Source: Ilumatobacteraceae bacterium
GTDB taxonomy: Bacteria > Actinomycetota > Acidimicrobiia > Acidimicrobiales > Ilumatobacteraceae
DNA: 64,000 bases
Direction of reading: 5' to 3'
Assembly: GCA_025463305.1 (NCBI GenBank)
Contig: JAOBWK010000029.1
Location: 1-64,000, forward strand
Below the pieces are notes generated by a model. That model saw only the letters and a list, made by a program, of their open reading frames with translations. It did no database searches and was not told the DNA's origin. Both the position numbers and the translations under genes were made by a program. The first letter of the stretch is position 1; every line of letters starts with the position of its first letter. This document shows positions 32,990 through 40,445 of the stretch, piece by piece.

Positions 32990-34297
32990 TCAGTGCGGGC
33001 CCGTGCCGTCGTGACGTTCGGGCGGGAACATCAGATCGCTCGACGTCGGCAGGTCCAACGGACGGATCAGCAGGGGGACCGCCTCGGATCGCGCCAGTTC
33101 GTCCTGCGAGTCGGGGATCGGGGTCGAGCGGTGCGGCGCGGCCGGACCGCGCCCGTCGCCGCCCTGCTCGTACGGGCTCGGCGGTGGTGACGCGTACTGG
33201 TTCGGCACGTACTGCGGCTGGACGCCCGTCGGCTGGGCGAACTGGGGTTGTGCGTATTGGGGTTGCGCGTATTGCGGTGCGACGTACTGGGGCTGGCCGG
33301 CCGTCGGCTGCGCGTACTGGGGTTGTGCGTATTGGGGTTGTGCGTACTGGGGCTGTGCGTACTCGGGTCGGGCGTACTGGACCGGCACCTGGTCCGTACG
33401 GGTGAGCCCCGAGGCGGGCACGTAGCCGGCGGCTGCCGGCTGCATGACACCGGCCTGTCCGGGGGCATAGGCGACGCCCGGCGGCGCGTAGGAGCCGTCG
33501 GGTTGACGGCGCTGGGCGAACACGGTGTAGCGCACCACCAGTGCGGCGATGCCGCTGACGACGAGCAGGGTGGCCGCGAACGTGATCGGCCCGGCGACCG
33601 CGTCGACCGTCGCACCGACGACGGCATCGGCCTGTGGGGCGAAGTGGTGGACCAGCCACGGCGCGAGCCGAGGCCCGATGGCCCAGAACGCACCGGTGAA
33701 GATGGCCCAGAACCCGTACGAGCGCAGCGTCCAACGCCGATCGCCGAAGACCATGCAGAGCACGACGATGGCGACGGCGATGAGCCCGAGGTACAGGGTC
33801 CAGGTGTCGGCCAGCGAGCGTGCATCACTGATGACCGGGGACTGGACCTTGGGCAGGTCGATGGTGGCGGTGGAGGTCGGGATCAGCGCGGCGAGCTCGG
33901 GCTGCGTCGGTGCCAGGCGGTCGCGGATCGCGTTGATCAAGGCACCGGCGTCGATGGTGGTGGGCCGGGGATCGTTCACGCCGAGTGCGTTGGCCTGAGC
34001 CGACCCGAACGCGGCGATGAAGTTGCCGACGATGTTCGGGTCGCCGAGGACGTCCGCAACGGTGGCCGCGATCGTGGCCTTGTCCGCGACGGGGAGCGAG
34101 AAGTTCTGGACGATCTGGTCGGCGAGCGGGGCAGCGATCTCGGCTCGAGCGGCTGGGTTGTCGAGGATGGACGTGGCGATGCGCTCGGCACGGTGCGGGT
34201 CGCCGACGGAGTGCAGGAACACCCACCCGCTCCACGCGAACGACGCGCAGAGCAGTCCGATCGTCATGACCAGCCTGGTGATGATCTGTCGAGCCAC
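32990..34297 (-). CDS. Membrane protein with YAQP-repeat tail
   Basis: A 435-residue protein. A first transmembrane helix (about 10-28) precedes an extracytoplasmic helical domain, AERIATSILDNPAARAEIAA to about residue 165. Three more transmembrane helices cover about 168-265 (LYLGLIAVAIVVLCMVFG and following). The last about 165 residues are cytoplasmic and contain roughly a dozen (Q)YAQPQ-type pentapeptides, Pro/Gln/Tyr-rich and disordered. Function unknown; such tails can mediate self-association. The GTG start follows a GAGGGGA ribosome binding site. It converges with ppc, stops 9 bp apart. Confidence 0.75.
   Translation of the reverse strand: MARQIITRLVMTIGLLCASFAWSGWVFLHSVGDPHRAERIATSILDNPAARAEIAAPLADQIVQNFSLPVADKATIAATVADVLGDPNIVGNFIAAFGSAQANALGVNDPRPTTIDAGALINAIRDRLAPTQPELAALIPTSTATIDLPKVQSPVISDARSLADTWTLYLGLIAVAIVVLCMVFGDRRWTLRSYGFWAIFTGAFWAIGPRLAPWLVHHFAPQADAVVGATVDAVAGPITFAATLLVVSGIAALVVRYTVFAQRRQPDGSYAPPGVAYAPGQAGVMQPAAAGYVPASGLTRTDQVPVQYARPEYAQPQYAQPQYAQPQYAQPTAGQPQYVAPQYAQPQYAQPQFAQPTGVQPQYVPNQYASPPPSPYEQGGDGRGPAAPHRSTPIPDSQDELARSEAVPLLIRPLDLPTSSDLMFPPERHDGTGPH
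33190..33380. repeat. Tandem 15-bp coding repeats (YAQPQ)
   Basis: About a dozen imperfect 15-bp units such as TGCGTATTGGGGTTG, interrupted twice by a ACTGGGGCTGG variant. They encode the Tyr-Ala-Gln-Pro-Gln pentapeptides of the membrane protein on the minus strand. Copy number could vary by slippage. Confidence 0.75.
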
Positions 34298-34452
34298 TGG
34301 AGTTCCCCTCGTCGGAGCGGACCGTGTTGGCCGGCTCGGCGAATGTGCACGTCCTCACCGACATTCTGGTGCGTGCCCGGACCGTCCAGGGACCACCACA
34401 TCCGTCCTCAAGGTGCCGGGGGATCTCCCGATACTCCATGCAGCAGGTTTTC

Positions 34453-34986
34453 ATGAAACACAGATCAGGAACGAGGCGTCATGAAAAAGATGTCACCAGG
34501 CCGGAACCTGGGAGGAAGCGCAAGAAGCTCATCATCGCAGCCGCTGTCGTCGGCGGCCTGGCGCTCACGGGGGGCATCGCCGCTGCCAACTGGAACGCCT
34601 CCAGTTCGGGCTCGGCAGCCGGCAAGGCGATCTCGGCCACGCCGCTCACCATCACGGCCGCAGCATCGCCCACGGCCGACCTCTATCCCGGTGCCACGGG
34701 CGGGATCCAGTTCACCGTCACCAACCCGAACCCGTATCCGGTGTCGCTCAGCGGCTGGACCGCGAGCGCGCTCGCGTCGGGCGACACCACGAACTGCCCC
34801 GTCAGTGGCAACGTCTCCTTGGCGACGTCCACCGGCACGCTCGGCACGCCGATCGCGATCGCGGCAGGTGCCACCACCGCGGTGCAGACCATCTCCGGTG
34901 TCATCTCGATGACCAACACGGCGGCCAACGGCTGCCAGGGTGTCACGTTCACGGTCACGCTGAACATGACGGGCACGCAGACCTAG
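34453..34986 (+). CDS. Secreted/anchored Ig-like protein
   Basis: A 177-residue protein with a basic N-terminus, a single hydrophobic signal/anchor (KRKKLIIAAAVVGGLALTGG) and the sequence ANWNASSSGSAAGKAIS. A beta-sandwich-like domain rich in Thr/Val follows (IQFTVTNPNPYPVSLSGWTA). One cysteine pair (TTNCPVSG, ANGCQGV) may form a disulfide. Unknown function; found as part of cell-surface clusters in actinobacteria. The ATG at 34453 gives the correct frame; an ATG at 34481 in another frame gives no protein-like product. The next gene starts 7 bp downstream. Confidence 0.65.
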   Translation: MKHRSGTRRHEKDVTRPEPGRKRKKLIIAAAVVGGLALTGGIAAANWNASSSGSAAGKAISATPLTITAAASPTADLYPGATGGIQFTVTNPNPYPVSLSGWTASALASGDTTNCPVSGNVSLATSTGTLGTPIAIAAGATTAVQTISGVISMTNTAANGCQGVTFTVTLNMTGTQT

Positions 34987-34993
34987 GGCGGCC

Positions 34994-35428
34994 ATGCCAT
35001 CCGGACGGGCTCGGCGGGGCGGGCAGGCAGCGACGCTGGTCAGTTCGTGCCTCCTCGTCGCGTCCGTGATGGCGCCGCCGGCGCTGGCGAAGTACGCCTC
35101 GACCGGCAGCGGATCCGCCCGCGACAAGGCGGTCACCCTGACCGCCCCGGCGCCCGGCGCCACGTTCGTCAGCCTGTCGATCCTCACGTGCACGATCACG
35201 GTCACCTGGCCGACACCCGTGACCGGGCAGCAGTACACCGTGATCCGGATCATGAACTCGGCGCAGACCGCGGTGAAGTCGAACCAGACCGCGTCCGGCA
35301 CCTTCAGCGACACCTTCCTGCTGCCCGGCCTGTTCGCCCGGAACATCGCCTACTTCATCCGCACCACCACGACCGCCGCCGGATCGGTGTGGACACGCGA
35401 CTCCTCGCAGACCACGGTCAGCTGTTGA
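34994..35428 (+). CDS. Small secreted protein, partner of the Ig-like protein
   Basis: A 144-residue protein with a signal peptide (LVSSCLLVASVMAPPALA). The mature start AKYASTGSGSARDKAV echoes the preceding gene. The remainder is a fibronectin-III-like beta-sandwich (ILTCTITVTWPTPVTGQQYT) with a cysteine near each end (residues about 65 and 144), a probable disulfide. It is in an apparent two-gene operon with the gene at 34453. The two probably work together at the cell surface; what they do is unknown. Confidence 0.65.
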   Translation: MPSGRARRGGQAATLVSSCLLVASVMAPPALAKYASTGSGSARDKAVTLTAPAPGATFVSLSILTCTITVTWPTPVTGQQYTVIRIMNSAQTAVKSNQTASGTFSDTFLLPGLFARNIAYFIRTTTTAAGSVWTRDSSQTTVSC

Positions 35429-35465
35429 ACGTGGTTCGCGTCGCACCCCGCGCCACACTGGTCGC

Positions 35466-35819
35466 ATGAGCTTCGGACAGCAGTCGGGACCGCCCGCATC
35501 GACCAAGCAGATCGCCTACCTGCTGTCGCTGATCGAGGCCGAGGGATACGACTTCGCCACCGGCCGGCACCACTACGGGTTCAACCAGCGTCAGGCCCGC
35601 GGCAAGTTCACGGTGTCCGAGGCGTCGGAGATGATCGACATGTTGGTCGCCAGGGCCGAAGCCGGCCCCGACGATCCGCCGGTGGTCGTCGACGCCACCG
35701 TGAAGAAGGCGCAAACCAAGCTCGATGCCGATCGGGCGACGTTGTTGCGCGGCATCCCGGCGGAGATGTTGGCCGACGAGCTCGAGCGCCGCGGCTGGGC
35801 CGTCATCCCGCCCAACTGA
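35466..35819 (+). CDS. Conserved hypothetical protein
   Basis: A 117-residue protein. The first half has a repeat-like ASTKQIAYLLSLIEAEGYDF, which resembles the small DUF3072-like helix-loop units in actinobacteria that begin (S)xKQ. The second half is a helical segment rich in Ala/Asp. Cytosolic; function unknown. The ATG at 35466 is preceded at 6 nt by CACACT, a variant of the leaderless -10 pattern. Confidence 0.65.
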   Translation: MSFGQQSGPPASTKQIAYLLSLIEAEGYDFATGRHHYGFNQRQARGKFTVSEASEMIDMLVARAEAGPDDPPVVVDATVKKAQTKLDADRATLLRGIPAEMLADELERRGWAVIPPN

Positions 35820-35847
35820 ACCGGCCGTTCCGGGGCGATCCGGCGGG

Positions 35848-36867
35848 TCAGCGCTGAGGGCGGTGGCGGGCGATCTCGTAGGTGGCGAGGGCCGCGGCGG
35901 CCGAGACGTTCAGTGACGACAGCCGGCCGAGCATGGGGATGCTGACGATGACGTCGCAGCGCTCGCGGGCGAGTCGGCTGAGGCCGGCACCCTCGGCGCC
36001 GAGCACCAGGCAGACGCCCTCGGTGGCGAGATCGGTGATCTCGAACAGGCTGCGGTCGGACGCGTCGTCGAGCCCGATGACCCAGATGCCGGCGTCCTTG
36101 ATCCGCGCGAGCGCGGCGGGCAGACCGCCGACCACGGCCATCGGCACGTGCTCCACCGCACCGGCAGCGGACTTCGCCGCGGTGGGCGTGATGTGCACGG
36201 CGCGGTGGCGCGGGAGGACGACACCGTCGACGCCGGCGCCATCGCAGCAGCGCAGCAGCGCACCGAGGTTGCCGGGATCGGTGACACCGTCGACGGCCAC
36301 CAGGAACGGCGGACGCCCCGGGCGACGCTTCAGGAAGTCGTTGAAGTCGGCCTCGGGCAGCGAGTTGGCAAAGGCGATGACGCCCTGCGGCGCCTCGCTC
36401 TTGGCGACCGCGTCGAGCTTGCGGCGGTTGACCTCGAGCACCTGGACCCGCTCGTTGCGGGCGAGCGCGACGATGTCGTCGATGACCTCGTTGATGTCGA
36501 GGTCCGACGCGATCCAGATCTCCTTGACCTTGCGCTTGCCCGCGATCAGCAGCTCTCGCACGGCCTGACGGCCCTCGACCTGCTCGCCGCCGAGCGTCTT
36601 CTCCGGCTTGCGCACGGGTTCGCCGGGACGGGTGACCCCGCCGGTGCGGCCCGCGCCGCGGGAGTTGAACTGGCGCGCACCCGCGCCGGTGACGCGTGAG
36701 CCGGAACCTCCGGTGCGCGAGCTGGCGCCGGCAGAACGACCGGTGGACGAGGCGCTCGGACGTCCCGAGGCCGACTGCTTGGGGCGCCCGGCACGACCGC
36801 CGGGAGCCGGTGTGGCGCGCCCGGTCGAACGGCCGCGCCCCGCTGATGATGCACCACGAGGCGCCAT
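35848..36867 (-). CDS. rlmB: 23S rRNA 2'-O-ribose methyltransferase RlmB (TrmH family)
   Basis: A 339-residue SpoU/TrmH knot methyltransferase modifying G2251 (E. coli numbering) of 23S rRNA with SAM. Residues about 97-170 form the substrate-binding domain (VEGRQAVRELLIAGKRKVKE). The SPOUT domain carries VDGVTDPGNLGALLR, LGAEGAGLSRLAR and IPMLGRLSSLNVSAAAALA, the last forming the cofactor knot. The first about 90 residues are an unusual Arg/Gly/Ser/Pro-rich extension that could bind RNA. The start has a GAGGA ribosome binding site. It follows ispF on the same strand, 9 bp apart, as often in actinobacteria. Confidence 0.92.
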   Translation of the reverse strand: MAPRGASSAGRGRSTGRATPAPGGRAGRPKQSASGRPSASSTGRSAGASSRTGGSGSRVTGAGARQFNSRGAGRTGGVTRPGEPVRKPEKTLGGEQVEGRQAVRELLIAGKRKVKEIWIASDLDINEVIDDIVALARNERVQVLEVNRRKLDAVAKSEAPQGVIAFANSLPEADFNDFLKRRPGRPPFLVAVDGVTDPGNLGALLRCCDGAGVDGVVLPRHRAVHITPTAAKSAAGAVEHVPMAVVGGLPAALARIKDAGIWVIGLDDASDRSLFEITDLATEGVCLVLGAEGAGLSRLARERCDVIVSIPMLGRLSSLNVSAAAALATYEIARHRPQR

Positions 36868-36876
36868 GTCAATTCC

Positions 36877-37371
36877 TCACATCTCGTGTCGCTGGATCAC
36901 CGCGACAGCCCAACACGCAATCCCCTCGCGGCGGCCGAGCGCACCGAGACCTTCGGCGCGGCGACCCTTCACCGTGACGGGGGCACCCGCAGCATCGCTG
37001 AGACGCTGCTGCATCTCGGCCCGCCGTGGTGCCAACTTCGGCTGCTCACACACAACCGAGCAGTCGACGTTGCCGACCATCCAACCAGCTGAGGACACCA
37101 AACCGGCCGCGTGACGGAGCAGCTCGATCGAGTCGGCACCCTTCCACTGCGGATCGGTGTCGGGGAAGTGCTCGCCGATGTCGCCCAATCCGGCGGCGCC
37201 GAGCAGCGCATCGGTGACGGCGTGGGCGACGGCATCGGCGTCGCTGTGGCCGTGCAGGCCGCGCTCGCCCTCGAACAGGACGCCGCCCAGCACGAGCGGT
37301 CGCGACGGATCGTCGCTGAAGCGATGGATGTCGAAGCCCTGCCCGACGCGCACCGACGCCGTGGTGCTCAT
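36877..37371 (-). CDS. ispF: 2-C-methyl-D-erythritol 2,4-cyclodiphosphate synthase
   Basis: A 164-residue trimeric zinc enzyme of the MEP isoprenoid pathway. Zinc and active-site motifs are GQGFDIHRF (Asp/His), HSDADAVAHAVTDALLGAA (His) and DIGEHFPDTDPQWKG. VKGRRAEGLGALGRREGI is the usual C-terminal region (often KATT...G..GR..G). Length is normal. The start overlaps the ispD stop by four bases (ATGA), so the pair is translationally coupled. Confidence 0.96.
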   Translation of the reverse strand: MSTTASVRVGQGFDIHRFSDDPSRPLVLGGVLFEGERGLHGHSDADAVAHAVTDALLGAAGLGDIGEHFPDTDPQWKGADSIELLRHAAGLVSSAGWMVGNVDCSVVCEQPKLAPRRAEMQQRLSDAAGAPVTVKGRRAEGLGALGRREGIACWAVAVIQRHEM

Positions 37372-38027
37372 CGGCCGATGTCCGACGATGCAGCGGCGAA
37401 CCGGGCGCGGGCCCAGTCGAGATCGGCGGGGTAGGTGATCTTGCGGTTGTCGTCGCTGCCCGCGACGACGATGACGCGGCCGCCGGAGGCCTCGACCAAC
37501 GCGGCATCGTCGGTGCCTTCGGCGCCGCCGGCGTGCGCGGCGCGCAGGGCGTCGGCGCGGAACGCCTGCGGGGTCTGCACGGCGCGCAAGGCGGAACGGT
37601 CGGGCGTGGACACGACGGCGCCATCGGTGTCGACGACCTTGATCGTGTCGGTGACGACGATGCCCGGGATCGCGCAGTCGGCACCCGCGGCGACGGCGTC
37701 GATCACCGACCGGTACAGCTCGACGGTGGCGAACGGGCGGGCCGCGTCGTGCACGCAGATGATGGTGGCGTCGGCTGGCACGGCGGCGAGGCCGTTGCGC
37801 ACGGACTCGCTGCGCGTGGCTCCACCAGCGACGCCGCCCTCGGCGACGACGTCGTTCGCCGGCACCACGAGGACCACACCGTCGCTCGCGGAACGGGCCA
37901 CCGCCAGCGAAACGTCGAGCACGCGCGTGCCCCCGATGGCCTCGTACTGCTTGGGTCTGCCGAAGCGTTGCGAGCTGCCGCCGGCCACCACGATGGTCCA
38001 CACTTTCTGGACCGGGTGCCATGACAT
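37368..38027 (-). CDS. ispD: 2-C-methyl-D-erythritol 4-phosphate cytidylyltransferase
   Basis: A 219-residue MEP-pathway nucleotidyltransferase using CTP. Family motifs: TIVVAGGSSQRFGRPKQY (nucleotide binding), CVHDAARPF, VVTDTIKVVD and VQTPQAFRADAL. The ATG at 38027 is preferred over the frame start at 38060, which lies within the start region of the divergent crp-family gene. It shares overlapping promoters with that gene. ispD-ispF-rlmB form one minus-strand transcription unit. Confidence 0.95.
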   Translation of the reverse strand: MSWHPVQKVWTIVVAGGSSQRFGRPKQYEAIGGTRVLDVSLAVARSASDGVVLVVPANDVVAEGGVAGGATRSESVRNGLAAVPADATIICVHDAARPFATVELYRSVIDAVAAGADCAIPGIVVTDTIKVVDTDGAVVSTPDRSALRAVQTPQAFRADALRAAHAGGAEGTDDAALVEASGGRVIVVAGSDDNRKITYPADLDWARARFAAASSDIGR

Positions 38028-38032
38028 GGGTA

Positions 38033-38051
38033 CAGACGGTAGTACCGTCTG
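38033..38051. promoter_or_regulatory. Palindrome containing divergent -10 elements of ispD and crp-type gene
   Basis: A perfect 9-1-9 palindrome, CAGACGGTA-G-TACCGTCTG. Its arms supply a TACCGT hexamer on each strand: 38043-38048 serves the plus-strand regulator (10 nt before ATG 38059) and 38036-38041 serves ispD (8 nt before ATG 38027). The two hexamers are separated by one base, so both promoters cannot be occupied at once. It could also be an operator for the adjacent regulator, though its sequence does not resemble the TGTGA-N6-TCACA Crp site. Confidence 0.55.
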
Positions 38052-38058
38052 GCCTGCC

Positions 38059-38721
38059 ATGGCTCACGACGACGTCCTCGCCCAGACCGAATTCTTCGCC
38101 GACGCGAGTCGCGAGGAGCTCCTCCTGGTCCTGGAGTCCGCGACGGAGCACGAGCTGGTCCGCGGCGACATCCTCTTCCACGAGGGTGACGAGCCCGACG
38201 CGCTGTACGTGGTGCTGGCCGGGCGCATCGCCGTGGCCATCGCCAACCCCATCGACAACCGCGAGACCATGGTGGGCCTGATGACCCCCGGCGATCTGTT
38301 CGGCGAGATGGCGATGCTCGACCACGGTGCTCGTTCGGCCAATGCCCGTGCGCTCGAGATGTCACGGGTGCTGTCCATCCCGTACGCCGGCGTGCTCGAC
38401 ATGTTCAACGGCAACCCGACGTTGCTGTGGGGTGTCACCCGGCTGCTCGCCGGTCGCCTGCGCGAGACGAACGAGGCGCTCGCCGACTCAGTGTTCCTCG
38501 ATGTCACCGGCCGCACCGCGAAGCGGCTGATCGAGCTCGCCGACGGTCGCGATTCGTTCCTGCTGCCGGTCACCCAGGAAGAGCTCGCCGGCATGGTCGG
38601 CGCCTCGCGCGAGCGGGTGAACAAGGCCATCGCCAGCTTCATCCGGCTCGGCTGGATCGATCAGCACGATCGCCGCTACACGATCAAGATGCGCGACCGG
38701 CTGGAGCTGCGTTCCCGGTAG
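38059..38721 (+). CDS. Crp/Fnr family transcriptional regulator
   Basis: A 220-residue regulator. The N-terminal cyclic-nucleotide-binding domain carries LFHEGDEPDALYVVLAGRIA and the phosphate-binding cassette GDLFGEMAMLDHGARSANA (the Glu and Arg-Ser-Ala of cAMP binders are present). The C-terminal Crp helix-turn-helix reads PVTQEELAGMVGASRERVNK. It is probably a cAMP-responsive global regulator. No iron-sulfur cysteines are seen, so it is not an Fnr type. Divergent from ispD with overlapping promoters, which suggests it may influence that gene. Confidence 0.92.
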   Translation: MAHDDVLAQTEFFADASREELLLVLESATEHELVRGDILFHEGDEPDALYVVLAGRIAVAIANPIDNRETMVGLMTPGDLFGEMAMLDHGARSANARALEMSRVLSIPYAGVLDMFNGNPTLLWGVTRLLAGRLRETNEALADSVFLDVTGRTAKRLIELADGRDSFLLPVTQEELAGMVGASRERVNKAIASFIRLGWIDQHDRRYTIKMRDRLELRSR

Positions 38722-38724
38722 CCC

Positions 38725-39471
38725 TCAGGCGTCGCGGCGGTCGTTGACGATGATGCCGATCACGACGAAGGCGATCACGATCACGCCGAGGAACAGCCCG
38801 GCGTGCAACCGCGTGGGATCGCCAGAGTCGCGATCGGGGTTCGCCAGCCCCACCGCCGACTGGTACGGCAGCCACGGGGTCGGGTTGTCGATGCCGGCCG
38901 CGCTCAGGACCGCACGCGCGATGCTCTCCAGCAGCAGCGGCCAGAGGATGAAGATGGCGACGGTTGCCGGTGAGTTGCGCACCACGAGGCCGAGTCCGTA
39001 GCCGAGCATCGACAGCAGGCCGACGAGCACGACGAGCCCGAGCATGGCCGCCTTGTCGGTTCCGCTGGTGGCCGTGTCGGCGCCACGGCCATCGAGGATC
39101 ACCTTGCCGATGCCGAAGGTGATGAGCTCGATGATCGCGGCGAAGACCATCGTGCTGACCAACGTCACGAGCAGCTTGCCGAGCAAGACCCGAGTGCGCT
39201 GGGGAACGGCGGCGAACGACGTGCGGATGGTGTTGTGGCTGTATTCGCTCGTGAGGTTCAGCGCGCCGACCACACCGAGGAGGATGGCCGTGAGGATCAT
39301 CGTCGCCGTGACCGTGCCGGGAAGATCGCCGGCTGCCGACTGCGCATCGCTGTTGAGCGCGGCGACGAGTGCGACCACGACGACGGGGAACGCGAAGGCG
39401 ATGATGCCGAGGACGTAGTTGACGCGGACCGTGCGGATCTTGATCCACTCGCTGCGCAGGACGTGGATCAC
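38725..39471 (-). CDS. ABC-2 type transporter permease
   Basis: A 248-residue membrane protein with about six transmembrane helices. It opens with MIHVLRSEWIKIRTVRVNYV, the typical N-terminus of ABC-2 drug or antibiotic exporters, followed by TATMILTAILLGVVGALNL and LTSEYSHNTIRTSFAAVPQR, the family amphipathic segment. It should form a homodimeric export channel with the ATPase encoded upstream, whose stop overlaps its start (ATGA). The substrate is unknown. Confidence 0.88.
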   Translation of the reverse strand: MIHVLRSEWIKIRTVRVNYVLGIIAFAFPVVVVALVAALNSDAQSAAGDLPGTVTATMILTAILLGVVGALNLTSEYSHNTIRTSFAAVPQRTRVLLGKLLVTLVSTMVFAAIIELITFGIGKVILDGRGADTATSGTDKAAMLGLVVLVGLLSMLGYGLGLVVRNSPATVAIFILWPLLLESIARAVLSAAGIDNPTPWLPYQSAVGLANPDRDSGDPTRLHAGLFLGVIVIAFVVIGIIVNDRRDA

Positions 39472-40445
39472 GATGCACCTCCCGGCGGGGCGAACGGTTG
39501 TCCCGGCGCGGGTGGCGCGACGGGCACGGTCGAGCGGTACTCCTGTGCGCCGGCGGTGGCCTCGAGGAACGCGTCCTCGAGCGAGCCCTGCTGCGGTGAC
39601 AGCTCGTGCAGGATCGCGTTGTTGCGCGCGGCCAGCTCGCCGATCTCGGCGGCTGTCGGGCCGATGACGTCGATGCCCGGCGCGAGCGCTGGGTCGGCGT
39701 CGGCCAGTGGCGTGACCGTGGCGCCACCGGCGCGGAGCTGATCGGCGATGGCGGCGATCTGCGGGCTGCGGACGCGCACCCAGTGCCGCGCGTTGCGCGC
39801 CACGAAGTCGTCGACGGTGCCGGTGTCGATCAGCCGGCCCAGTCCGATGACGACCAGATCGTCGGCCATCTGGGCCATCTCGCTCAGCAGGTGGCTGCTG
39901 ACGAGAACGGTCTTGCCCTGCCCGGCGAGGTGCACGAGCACGTCGCGGATCCAGCGGATGCCTTCGGGGTCGAGGCCGTTCGCCGGCTCGTCGAGGATGA
40001 TCACCTTCGGATCGCCGAGCAGGACGCTGGCCAGACCGAGGCGTTGGCGCATGCCGAGCGAGTAGGTGCCGACCCGTCGCTTGGCGGCGTCGGCGAGACC
40101 GACCAGCCCGAGCACCTCGTCGACGCGCGTGTCGCCGATGCCGTTCGACGCGGCGATCATCCGTAGGTGGTTGCGACCGTTGCGGCCGGGGTGCACGTAG
40201 CCCGCGTCGAGCAGCGCCCCCACCTCGAAGAGCGGATCATGGATGGTGTCGTAGGCGCGACCGTCGAACATCGCCGTGCCGGAATCGGGCCGGTCGAGCG
40301 CGAGCATGCACCGCATCGAGGTGCTCTTGCCCGAGCCGTTGGGCCCCAGGAAGCCGGTGACCCGGCCCGGGCGGACGTCGAAGCTGAGGTCGCTGACGGC
40401 CGTCGTGCGCCCGAAGCGCTTGGTGAGGCCGCGTACCTCGATCAC
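39468..40445 (-). CDS. ABC transporter ATP-binding protein
   Basis: A 325-residue ATPase: Walker A GPNGSGKST, Q-loop region, ABC signature YSLGMRQRLGLA (LGMRQ, a usual variant in this subfamily), Walker B VIILDEPANGLDP and switch HLLSEMAQ. A C-terminal about 90-residue extension ends in a Pro-rich segment. The subfamily (with MxxxLxSEWxKxRT permeases) exports antibiotics or lipids. It is coupled by four-base overlaps to the lipoprotein gene upstream and the permease gene downstream. Confidence 0.93.
   Translation of the reverse strand: MIEVRGLTKRFGRTTAVSDLSFDVRPGRVTGFLGPNGSGKSTSMRCMLALDRPDSGTAMFDGRAYDTIHDPLFEVGALLDAGYVHPGRNGRNHLRMIAASNGIGDTRVDEVLGLVGLADAAKRRVGTYSLGMRQRLGLASVLLGDPKVIILDEPANGLDPEGIRWIRDVLVHLAGQGKTVLVSSHLLSEMAQMADDLVVIGLGRLIDTGTVDDFVARNARHWVRVRSPQIAAIADQLRAGGATVTPLADADPALAPGIDVIGPTAAEIGELAARNNAILHELSPQQGSLEDAFLEATAGAQEYRSTVPVAPPAPGQPFAPPGGAS

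Noticed and set aside
33190..33380. Short regular repeats resembling a CRISPR array
   Set aside because: Units are 15 bp, contiguous, without spacers, and encode an in-frame pentapeptide repeat.
34481..34912. Alternative gene starting at ATG 34481
   Set aside because: The translation is Ser/Arg-rich without a fold, while the overlapping frame gives a signal/anchor segment and beta domain.
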